Source: Siniperca chuatsi (taxonomy: Eukaryota > Chordata > Actinopteri > Centrarchiformes > Sinipercidae). Taken from it: DNA of 64,000 nucleotides. Below the pieces are notes generated by a model, which was not told where the DNA came from, ran no database searches, and saw nothing but the letters and a program-made list of their open reading frames with translations. Made by a program: the position numbers and the translations under genes. Within the stretch, counting starts at the first letter, position 1. Every line of letters starts with the position of its first letter. Positions 1 through 9,855 of this stretch are shown piece by piece. The stretch spans positions 23,625,455 through 23,689,454 of the forward strand of contig NC_058051.1 of NCBI RefSeq assembly GCF_020085105.1, written 5' to 3'.

Positions 1-77
1 TACGTACATAAATACATCCTGTAACCTTTCCCTGTAGAATATGATAAAGTGCCCTTTTCCTGGTTATGGAAAAGGCG

Positions 78-100
78 CACACACACACACACACACACAC
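78..100. repeat. (CA)n microsatellite
   Basis: An uninterrupted run of about eleven CA dinucleotide units. It is likely to be length-polymorphic. Confidence 0.95.
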
Positions 101-3019
101 TGTCCTTCCGACACTTCACTGTATTTATCACGGTGTCATTCTAGTATCCCCAAGAAGGTCTGCTCACCTTAAGCTTGTGCAATGCTTCATCTGTACAACC
201 TAAACAACACAGGAGTAACACTATTTCTGCTTGTTTGGTGAGTTTTTACAGTACCTCTTCTCGTCCTAACATGGAGAGTGTGGAGATTGTTGCTAACGGT
301 AGTATGTCACAGTGACAGCCGTTATTGCTCCGCTGTGTTGCCTACACCATCATTTACAGGGGCACACAAAATGCCCATGTCGCACAGTCTGGGACAGAGG
401 GTGTCATACATGGAGGATGAGCAATGACAAGCCCAACAGCTGCTCCCTTTATCCAAAAACCCCACAATTTTTTTAGGAAGAGTTACAGTACATAATATAT
501 ATACATACATATACATACATAAGAATAGACAATACAAAGATAAACCTTGAAAGGCAACTTGTTTATCCCACCAGCAATCTTTACCCAGCATTTACTGAAG
601 TAAATTCTTGCACATGGCCAGAACTGTTTATGTTGTGATGCTGAAAAGCCTGATTCAAGAAGCTGCAACACTAAACACTGAATTAGACTTAAATTTAGTT
701 AAATCATAGGATACATGTCTCCGTGTTTAAACCAGCCATTCTTTCTAATTGGAAGTGGTTTAGTCTCCTCCATCTCTCGTACTCTACTTCTATCTTAAAG
801 AGGGATACTGGCTAATTCTTGGGAACAGTGAGGGGTCTCATTTCCGTTTCCCATTAAAGAGGTTTCTGATCATTGCCATCTGAATGACTTTCTCAGTATG
901 CAGGCTGCATCCAGCAGAGACACTTTCCTGGTCGCTCTCAACCATGACTTGAAACAAAGCTTTGTGTGACAGCAGGTGTCAGAACTGTATGGGCTACAGT
1001 CATTACATGTTTTACATTTTATTTTCACTGATTTAACATAACACTGTGGTCTTTTAGCACCTCCTCAATTGATTTTAAATGGATTTCTTGGAAACACAAT
1101 GAGTTACTAGCCACTATCAGCAGATATAATGTATCATTTCTGCTCTTTTAATAATGTTATCCTTTTAATGTTGTGTTATCACCCAAATAGATCCATGTAA
1201 TGAGCAGATGTCAAACCTGAATGATTTTGCTGCTGCAGTCAATTTCATCCCACAGTTGTGTGATGTGTCATTCTGAGCTTTGCAGTGAAAAGGAAGGTAG
1301 AACAAAACCACAGCACTGACGCTCCCACCTGGAGCATATAGTGATAAGACAAAGACAGGAAGGACAAGGGTTTTCAAAAGGAGTTTTCAGCACTTCTGCA
1401 AAAACACAGTTCTCTTTAAGATGAACCGTGTTCTAAAAAAGGAGAGGTGCATGAATAATGAAAAGTGTTTTCTTCGTGTTTTCAACTGAAAACGCAAAAG
1501 AACAGATGTGCACAGCCAACTGCAATATCAAATAGGGACTTGGAAATGTGTATAGCCAGACAATTTATCAGGGCATCTAAATAGACATATCCTTGCTTTA
1601 AACTGTCATCCAACCCTCATCGCTAAACACTGGTTTGCTTCAAACAATTTGAGGGAAGCACTTATCAAAAGCCTTTGCTCTGTGCTCTGTCCATGGTGCT
1701 GAAATGAGTTACATTTCCTTCTCAGCCCTCTCCTTATCCCCGAATATAACTCAGTGTTGAATAATTGAAACGCTATTTAAAACCAGTTACTGGGATCAGT
1801 GATTCTGGTCAGGAACTATCTGAGGGTGAAAAGTATTGGCCTTTCTTCTCAGCAATATGAAAACACCAGTACATACTGTACTCAGTATCATGTCAAACGA
1901 CGCTTTTTCAGCGTGCCCACACAAAATACACTAAGTCCATCCATATTTCCTCCCATTCTGCAGCAGGCCAGTGTTCACAGATATTTTCAACAGAGAAAAC
2001 ACACAGTGCCCACTGCTGGACAGTATCATATCTTCATTCACAAATGATGAAGGTCAGACCTCCGAAAAAGACAGTGGGATGTAATAAATACACTGAATGT
2101 TTTCTTAAAGAAAGCTGATGAATGAATGTATAGTGAAAAAAAGCATGTGTTTGTATGAATCACCTGTCCTTCACTGTAAACAAAGAAAGCTTCACTTTCC
2201 TTTGTTGTTTGAGCTCATTTTATAATAATAATGAACCATATCTTCAGGGTATAAATACTCCAGTGAAGGTACACAGACATGCTACTACTATTTTTTCTGC
2301 TTCTTTGGTACACTGTAGTCGGTAAGCCTAGTTCGCCCAATCAGAGAGCCTACTTTTGCTGCAGGCTAAGAACTGAGGGAAGTCCCAGAACACCGGATAA
2401 TCAAAACAAAAACTCATCACCAGGCTCAAACGACATCAGAGCCAATTCAATCTGTTATCTAAGCAACCCCAATGATACCCAGAATACACAATGAGAGCAT
2501 GAACGACAAAACTAAAATGGGCTGCAGTAGTCTCGTTACCACACTGAGTTTATCAGTGTGCACTGAATGTACAGTATACAGGACAAAACTTGACTCTTAT
2601 CGCTACCAGGGACAATAAATAAGTTAAAACTGTGATATTTTAGAAATCTGCAAGCTGGTTTGAATCGCTCTGCCTGGCACTGGCTGGATGCTGAGGCAGC
2701 TCCACTCAGGGATGTAATGGGATACTGCAGCACTAGAGAACCGTGTGCACAGAAACTTGCCTAGAAGCATCAGGGAGTCCCGCACTAACCTTCCCCCTCC
2801 CTCTCTCCCTTCCTCCACCTCTCCCTCTGCTTTTTAGTCAAATCTTTATAATGTAAAAAAATCTATCATTAAAGTATAAATCCATGTATATATTTAAATG
2901 TACTTACACGTGAAAGACTTAAAGAAGGCAGATAAGCCAGAACATACACTGACAAAGAACACAAAAACAACTTCAGAAGTGTAAAAACCCAGCATGCTTG
3001 TAGTAGGAGGAGAACACAG

Positions 3020-3420
3020 CTGTTTACCTTTTGTGCAGGTTGCTCTCCTCTGGACACCGAGCTCTTCCCCTTCTCCACAGGCTCCGTGACACTTTGAGAT
3101 AGAGAGAAAAATAATCTTACTTTCTCTTATTTCCAGTTTCAGAATGAATAAGTCAGGAGTCTAACATAGCCCTCTAGACACACCTTTACTCTGTCCTCCT
3201 GTAAACTCTGCCACATATACACACACAGACACCCATTCAAATGCACCCCAAGACTGGAGTACACAAATTGATAAAGATCTGCTCTGGGGAGGGATAAAAA
3301 CTACACACACTCACACACTGCAGTTTTTTTTCTTCCTCTTGCCCACTCGCTCTGCTGCTTTTTTCCTGCTGTCTTTGCCTGCACTGCCTCCTGATTGGCT
3401 AAGCTGCTTTTCAATAACAT
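3020..3420 (-). promoter_or_regulatory. Possible minus-strand promoter and first exon
   Basis: Read on the minus strand, an inverted CCAAT box (ATTGGCT on plus at 3394-3400) is followed downstream by purine-rich sequence and then, around 3028-3095, by a more GC-rich stretch ending at a GT donor (AAAG then GTAAAC). This is the layout of a CCAAT promoter with a short first exon for a gene running off the left edge. No downstream exon of such a gene was found in the window, so this is inference only. Confidence 0.25.
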
Positions 3421-4799
3421 AAGCTCTCTTCTTTAATTGGAAGGGGGCCAGTTGTGTGGTGCACCAGAAACCCTCCCGCCCAGCTCATCTCTTTTTTTTT
3501 TTTTTTTCCTTTTTCCCTAAGTGCCTGTGGAGAAGAATGCTGAGCTCTGCAATTTCATACGCATCGAGCAAAGAAAAAAAAGGAATGGAGGACAGGGGGG
3601 TGGGGGGGGTATATGAGGGAGAGAAAAGGAGTGAGAGTGGGAATGGGGGAGAGCATCGGCGGCAAATCAGTGGACCGCAGATAGAGGAGCTATTAGGGCA
3701 GATTTGGATGCACAGTCCACCAGCTGCAGCATGTTGAGGTGTGATAGCAGGTCAGATGAAGGGAGGTTTCCCTGCACTCACTGCAGCACGGCTAGGTAGC
3801 TCTGCTGCAGTGTGGATTCTAATTGCCAGGCAAGAAGGGGGATGGGAAGGGAGGAGGACGTGGTGGAGGAAAGTGGGGGTTGGTTGCAGTGATGCTGAAG
3901 TACAGTCTTCCAGCCAGCCAGGATATATGGGGGGAAATGGGCAGGCAGCCGCAGCGTACAGCGGTTAATGCCTTTTCCTCATGAATTATTGAAGGTGCCC
4001 CAAAGGAGAGTGGGAGGGTCACAGGCGACAAACTACAGAGCCTGTTCAGACAGTCTCACTTCTACTGAGGTTTATTTTAATTACTTACACCTGAAGTACA
4101 TGTCATCAAATTATTCAATTATTTTAATCCACCTAATAAACAAGAAATAAATAGACCACTTTGAATGGAGAGTGTGTAGTATTAGTCCTCTGCCTCCCAC
4201 TTCAGTTTCATTATTCGTTAAAAGGCTTACCCATCCTGGAGAAAATGGATGTGTGGGATTAACTTTGTGGTGTCAGGTTCCCCGCCCTTCTTTCTTTGAC
4301 TCACATCTGGTACCTCCAGTGTGTCCTGGCTGTATTAAAGTACAATACCTGAGCAGATCAATAATGGATCATACAACACCTCAACCATCTGCAGAGGCTA
4401 CAATGAGCACTCTAGAAGTTATATGATGCCCACAAAGAAATGCAAATACACTGTTAGCTTAGTCAACAATGTAATTGCCTGGTGGATGAATGGGAAAATA
4501 AAGAGATACCTGATATGTTAGGCTCAATGCCCTGGTGTAAAATATCATGTGATGTTAAACCAGAAGGGACAGGTGAACAAATCCAGTGTAATCCAGATGT
4601 TACCGATCTGGATTTAGTGATAAATCTAGATTAGCATGTTTTGGAAGCAGCCCTCACCTTGTCAAATAGCTGAAAACTAATGATTGCAGATTAAACTGCA
4701 GATACAAATAATAGATGATCAGTAGAAATATGTCCTATGTGTCATCTACTTGCAGAAGTTCATGAAGGTTCAGTTGACTTTGATGTGCAAAAACGAAAA

Positions 4800-4805
4800 T
4801 TTATT
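4800..4805 (-). terminator. oard1 poly(A) signal
   Basis: TTTATT on plus, so AATAAA on minus, about 115 nt downstream of the oard1 stop codon. It is the nearest canonical hexamer. Confidence 0.55.
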
Positions 4806-4917
4806 TCCATGTTATCGATAACGTAACATTTTTTTCCACTGAAAAAGATGATCATCATGGGATTAATACAGAAAAGTGCATGAACTAAATATTACAATAA
4901 ACAAACTTTTCCATCAA

Positions 4918-6358
4918 TCATCTGCGCATGTTTTCCTTCATCACTGCGGTCTCTGCTTTCTCAGGAAGGCTGTAGACTGTGATGGACACGTTTGTGTGTT
5001 TGAAGACTTGTTCCAGTATCTCCGACACTCTTTCCCACTGCAGTCGATCCAGGCCACAACCAATACTGTCAGAAAAAGAGCGAAAAACATACTGTTTAAC
5101 TGTAACAGTAACAGAACCAACGCATATCTTGTCACATTTAAAATGAATTCAATGAGTATTTCTCTCTTGAATCTGTTAGATGAAGTATCACTAAATGACT
5201 GAAAATTATACAAACCGGGGCATTGATATTCTTGTTACTCCGTTCAGAACACAGTGTGACTTCATGTCCTCCAAGCTCTGTCTCAGGCTGTCATAGGTCG
5301 GTTTTTGGCTGGCCTTTTTCTTTGTGATCTGCAATATAATAAAAAAGGAAAGCAAAAATAATATTAACTACAATGTTTTTTGAAAATTTGCATGGGGAAC
5401 AATTCTAATAACTAACTGTTACATCTTTACCAGATAGTAGACAAAACGTCTGTCTCTTTGTAGTACAGCACACTGCCCCGTCACCTTTTCTGTTTGGATA
5501 CAAAAAGATAATATCCACTTCAGAATAGGACACAATAAAAAGCCCAAGTATAATGCGTTTTTAAACTCCTTCAACCTCGCTGACCCCTGGGTTAACAAGT
5601 CATTACAAATTCATGCTGTACGGAAAAATTCTTTTTCCAACCTACAGATGTTTATTTTAAATTGTAGTGCAGGTCCTTAAGTTTCCAAAGAGACCAAATG
5701 TCAGGACGGATTTTGCATAAATGTGTACAAAATGATGCATGAGTCAACAAGATTTTCATGTAATGGGATGGTGAAGCCATGAAAGCATTCAACTTTTGTG
5801 TCAATTGATAGAGAATATATAAAGTCAGACAGAGTAGAATTAGATGTTTTTCTAACTGTAATGCTAGGTTTTTAATAGACCGCTGCTAAAAACTAAACCA
5901 GTTTCTCTGTGCTGAACAAAATGATCGCCTGGGAATCAATACCCCCAAAATAAGACGTTTTCACTCCTGATGAATTTTTAATAAAAGGGCTGACTCACTC
6001 TGTTCCTTTAACTCTCCTACCCCTTTGAACTTCAGCTTGAACATCACTGCTATGCCTGCCCCCATGCGGCAGTCTTCACTGATACAGTGGGCCAAAGCCT
6101 CGTCCTCGGGGCAGGAGAACAGATTCCCAGTGACATAATTCAGTCTCCAGCTGTCTTCTGCAGGCTAGCCAGGAGGGGGCAGCATTACACCGTGTGAGGA
6201 AGCATAATGACAGAACAAGAAATAAGCACTGACGTTTGAGAAGAGAAACTATGACAGAAACACACCTTTTAAAGCACGTAAAACAAAGTTTTTCCTACAA
6301 GTCTAAGGTTTACCTTCTTTTTGTCAGTGTTGACTGGTTTCTCACGTTCAGACGACAT
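4918..6358 (-). CDS. oard1: ADP-ribose glycohydrolase OARD1 (macrodomain)
   Basis: Five minus-strand exons: 6314-6358, 5999-6164, 5431-5489, 5216-5328, 4918-5065. Together they give 531 nt and 176 aa, with all GT-AG junctions in phase. OARD1 (TARG1) removes mono-ADP-ribose from glutamate and aspartate and deacylates O-acetyl-ADP-ribose. The translation carries the expected blocks in order: a strand leading into [20 protein letters not shown] (the ADP-ribose-binding loop), [28 protein letters not shown] with the conserved lysine region, and [17 protein letters not shown], which holds the catalytic-site GCGLD motif. The protein ends in a lysine/arginine-containing tail slightly longer than the human one. 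The start is the first in-frame ATG of the first exon; the preceding frame stays open upstream, so an earlier start cannot be excluded. The gene looks intact. Confidence 0.93.
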
Positions 6359-6630
6359 GGACAACAGTGAGCAGAGCACATGCGGTGCGGTGAGTAGATT
6401 AGGTGTGTACAGTCGTAAACACAAATTAAAACAACGCGGGATTATCGGCATTCAACTTCTGCTAGAAGACCTGTTAGCTAGTTTCTCATGCGACAGTAAA
6501 GTGTCTCGTATAATTTTCAAACAGTTGACTGCAGGTAGCCGTTTTAATGCTAAATTAAGGTGCTCTTTGGTAGCTCAGTAGTCGGTTTGCAGCTGGATAG
6601 CAAGCAAGCAACCACGACGTCTGCCTATCC

Positions 6631-6640
6631 TCTCGCGAGA
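6631..6640. promoter_or_regulatory. TCTCGCGAGA palindromic promoter element
   Basis: A perfect copy of the 10-bp TCTCGCGAGA palindrome, known from vertebrate housekeeping promoters and bound by BANP or ZBTB33-type factors. It lies about 270 nt upstream of the oard1 start codon in a locally CG-containing stretch and probably marks the oard1 core promoter. Confidence 0.6.
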
Positions 6641-7648
6641 CAAAAGGAGACTTTGTGGCGAGTCATTTCCTGAATAACGGAAAGTGCTGACAGGTTTCTG
6701 GGCATATATTACAGCATAATATTAACACCAAAATCTATAATTTGACTACCTATTTGTACAAATCATTTTAATAAGAATATTTACAAAAAACAGAAATCTA
6801 CCACAAACAATTTTGTAGTTGAAAATCGTGAAATTGTCCATATTTTAAGTTGTAGTTTTCAAATGCAATGTCTATGAATATAGTTACTTTTGAAATTGTA
6901 TTAGTCTCACTTCTCAAATTAGTGCATTGTTTACTTCATGAAGTACATCAGATTTCTATAAAACAAAAAAGGCAGTGTGAAATTCGTATTTATTTATTGT
7001 GTTTATTGTTTTTGAAGAGCCTGCAAACCCTTTTATTTATTCTGTTTTATTAGATCTCAATCAAGGTTCAAGTTGGGCCGAGCTATGATGGGAATAACAT
7101 TAGTGCCCCAATGAAACGGTTAAAGTTATAAACCCCCCCCCCAAGTAAGAGGTGCAACAAAACTATGAGGGAGTGAGGAAAATGTCAATCAATCTCGGTG
7201 TGCACTCCCACAGTCCTAAAAAGAGGTCTAATCATCCCAAATAAATGAAAACACCACTCTATGTTGGACCATGGTTGTGTAGGGGATTTAAGTATGTTTA
7301 CTGAATAACGTTTATGCTCATTTTATGACACAAAACTAAAAAGAAAATACAGTAAGCACCGTATGTCTGCAGCAGCTATAAAATACAGACATATAAATAG
7401 ACCTACAAGACCTGAAATAGCAATGAATAATGTCAAAAATAATGTTGCTCAATAACTTGATTAAGTGTGAAACCAGAACCAAAATGAATAAACAGCTATC
7501 CCCTTTACAAGCAAAATATAGCAGCACAATGCCAGGATGTGACTGTGGTGTTGTTTTCTTTTATATACATATAAACTGCAATAGATACAAAATCACATGA
7601 TTGGTCACACATTTAGGATGTGACAGATTGACAGTCCATGTTCCAGCC
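6641..7648. other. oard1-guca1b spacer and likely guca1b 3'UTR
   Basis: AT-rich DNA between two genes on the same strand. Minus-strand AATAAA candidates (TTTATT on plus at 7032-7037 and nearby) would give guca1b a 3'UTR of about 600 nt. A C-run occurs at about 7132-7142. No coding signal was seen. Confidence 0.5.
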
Positions 7649-9855
7649 TTAGAAGTCAGCACTGCGTCTTCGCTCGTTGATCCAGTCCCCAGGGTTGACG
7701 TCCATCTGCAGCATCTTCATCACCCACTTGTCCCTCCGTGCTCCATCAATGAACTCATCCAGCGAGAGCTCCCCTAAGTGATGAGAGACAGTTATTCTCT
7801 GGGCTTATTTTACTATCGATTCCTGAATTCATCATTGTGTGACGGAGAGGACCATTGTACAGCTGAGACACACCTTCCCTTTCAATATACTCAAGCAACA
7901 ATGAACACATGCACACTTTTACATTAACACTCCACAAAGCCATTATAGCAGCCTGACACAGACATTTTGAATCATTCATGAAGCATTTTAAGCTGTCAGA
8001 AAACTAGACGGTGTAGTCCCTCATTCGTCCAGGAGTGTTCCATCGTAGAAAAGGTTTCAGTTGTAGTCATCTGAACACTGTTCAGAATCAAGACGTTTCG
8101 GCTCCCATCCCAGTAGAGAGAAGAGTTGGTTTGAAAGAGGAATCAAAGAAGCCATTTTTGTGAAAAAAGAAAACCACTCTTTAAACAGAAATGGTGGTCT
8201 GAGATTCAACTTGCCAACCGTTTACCACAGTGTATTAACACCATGGTCAAGCCAATCATATGCTAATCAGGTACTTAACAGTGATGAGGGAGGTGCAGCC
8301 AGAAAACAATAGGCCTGATTACTGGGCCATCATGAAAACAAAAGAAGGTCGGTTTCAGGTGAAACTAGGCAGGGTAATCAGCAGAAACTCAGGAAGACTC
8401 CTTCCTGAGGGCAGCGCTTAAGCAACACAGAGTAGCTTAAATTTCTGAGTTCTCAGACCATTTTCACAATTGAGAATGATTTCCGGATGGGAGCCGAAAC
8501 GTCTTGATTCTGAAAACAGTGTCCAGATGACTACTAATGAAACCTTTTCTACTGTCAGAAAACTGTTACAAACACTCACCATCTCCATTTTCATCAACCA
8601 GCTCAAATATCCGGTCAACCACTTGGTCCGGGGTCAGCAGATTGCATTCTTCATCCAACTCTCCATGGCAGGCTTTCTTCATTCGATAAATAGACTGAGA
8701 GTGACAGGAAAGTACGTTACAATGACTCTTGCATTGACTACATTTCATTACAGCCCACTGATTTATCTTGAAATATTCTTTAAAATGTTTTGAAAACTTT
8801 ACAGATCAGTAGTTGCATATAGTTACTGTATAATAGTAATCATTACCTCCACAATTTCAAGAAGCTCTGTTTTATCAATGCATCCGCTTCCATCTTTATC
8901 ATACATTTTGAATGTCCATTTAAGCTTATGTTCCAATTTACCCCTTAGGACTAAGTTCAAGGCTGCCACATACTCCAGAAAATCAATGGTGTTGTCCTGT
9001 GTACATGAAGAGAAAATGTTCACATTATGAAGGGCCACAATTTATGAGCTAAATGTTTCTTTACTTTGACAGGCAAAATGTTTGTTCTGCAATATACAAG
9101 ATAGAATATAAAGAGTCTTCTTACTGGATACAACAATTTAAAAAATATGTAAGCCTTCGACTAAGGATTATTTTCAGTATCGATTTACCATATTTTCTCA
9201 ATTAATTGTTTAGACTACAACCTGTCAGAAAATAGTGGAAAAAACCCTTGTAATTTCCCAGGGCCCAAGTGGACGTATTCAAATTGCTTCTTTTGTCTGA
9301 TATTCGAATAAGATATTCAGTTTACTTTCATAGAAGACTAAGAAAACCAGCAAATATTCACATTTCAGAAGCTGGAACCTGTAAATGTTTGGCATTTTTG
9401 CCTTACATAATTAATCGACTATCAAAATTGTTACAGATTTATTTTCTGTCAATCGAGTAATCAGCTAATTGCTTCAGCTCTAAAAATATGTGCTCAATAA
9501 TGGTCTTTAACTGCAGCTGTCACAAATGCTTCCAATCAACAGATCTTCACTATTACTGTGGCAAGTGTAGTATCAGTACATAAATGAGACAAATGACTAC
9601 GTACAAGGCTTATACTTCTACAGTATATACACAATGGTAGCTTGTACTTACGCCGTTCTTGTCAAAGGCTCGAAACATGTTTTCAATGTAATCTGCAGCC
9701 TCCTTGTTATCAGTAACGCCAAAAAAGCCTTTGAACTCGTGCATGAAGAGAGTTCCACTTGGGCATTCCACGACAAATTTTTTGTACCATTCCTGCAGCT
9801 CTGCCACATCAATTTCCTTGTCTGGGTCACTATCCTCGCTTAGGCGCTGACCCAT
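7649..9855 (-). CDS. guca1b: Guanylate cyclase-activating protein 2-like
   Basis: Four minus-strand exons (9652-9855, 8847-8996, 8580-8694, 7649-7773), 594 nt, 197 aa, all in phase. GCAPs are N-myristoylated EF-hand sensors that activate photoreceptor guanylate cyclases when calcium falls. The protein starts MGQ, giving Gly2 for myristoylation. EF1 is the usual non-binding form with CPSG at residues 31-34. EF2 ([12 protein letters not shown], 65-76), EF3 ([12 protein letters not shown], 101-112) and EF4 (DENGDGELSLDE, 152-163) have complete acidic loops. The C-terminus [17 protein letters not shown] then ERRRSADF closely tracks mammalian GUCA1B, as do LQEWYKKF and LNLVLRG. The four-exon structure is that of the family. 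A teleost-specific GCAP paralogue is possible, but GUCA1B is the best match from memory. Introns carry two mobile elements (8006-8551 and 9175-9485). Confidence 0.88.
8006..8551. mobile_element. Foldback element with 13-bp target duplication
   Basis: An insertion in the last guca1b intron, flanked by a perfect 13-bp direct repeat (CTGTCAGAAAACT at 7993-8005 and 8552-8564). Its ends form long inverted arms: the left arm (about 8062-8110) and right arm (about 8480-8551) are near-perfect reverse complements containing GGGAGCCGAAACGTCTTGAT. The arms enclose about 370 nt of unique sequence. The family is uncertain. The GCCGAAACGTC motif recalls the ends of Penelope-like elements, which carry hammerhead-ribozyme-derived sequence. 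A short relative lies at 57412-57472. Confidence 0.7.
9175..9485. mobile_element. hAT-like MITE copy (family A)
   Basis: Intronic copy of a dispersed element recognised by shared blocks: GTCAGAAAATAGT, the CCCAGGGCCCAAGT region, a TTCAGTTTACT-ATAGAAGACTAAG block and a terminal GCTTCAGCTCTA. The same blocks recur at 13771-14017, 27025-27350, 27565-27725, 29525-29745, 56835-57195, 58278-58735 and 62960-63580. It is non-coding and diverged. The hAT assignment is from memory of fish repeats, not from a search. Confidence 0.6.

Larger units (their letters stand above)
1..4799. other. Gene-poor left flank
   Basis: I see no reading frame here that resembles a known protein or is flanked by convincing splice sites. 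The stretch holds a (CA)n microsatellite at its left end, AT-rich DNA, a pyrimidine-rich run at 2790-2835, and a T-run (3490-3508) and G-runs (3595-3609) near a possible promoter at 3.3-3.5 kb. The short open frames are unlikely to be genes: their composition is that of intronic DNA and none has family similarity that I recognise. Confidence 0.6.

Noticed and set aside
2279-2494. Short frame with a hydrophobic start resembling a signal peptide
   Set aside because: The rest lacks a recognisable secreted-protein pattern and there is no nearby exon; probably chance.
3456-3968. Two overlapping plus-strand frames near the G-rich tract
   Set aside because: They arise from low-complexity T- and G-runs; no family similarity.
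6321-6581. Plus-strand 86-codon frame opposite oard1 exon 1
   Set aside because: Antisense shadow of the oard1 first exon and promoter; no independent support.
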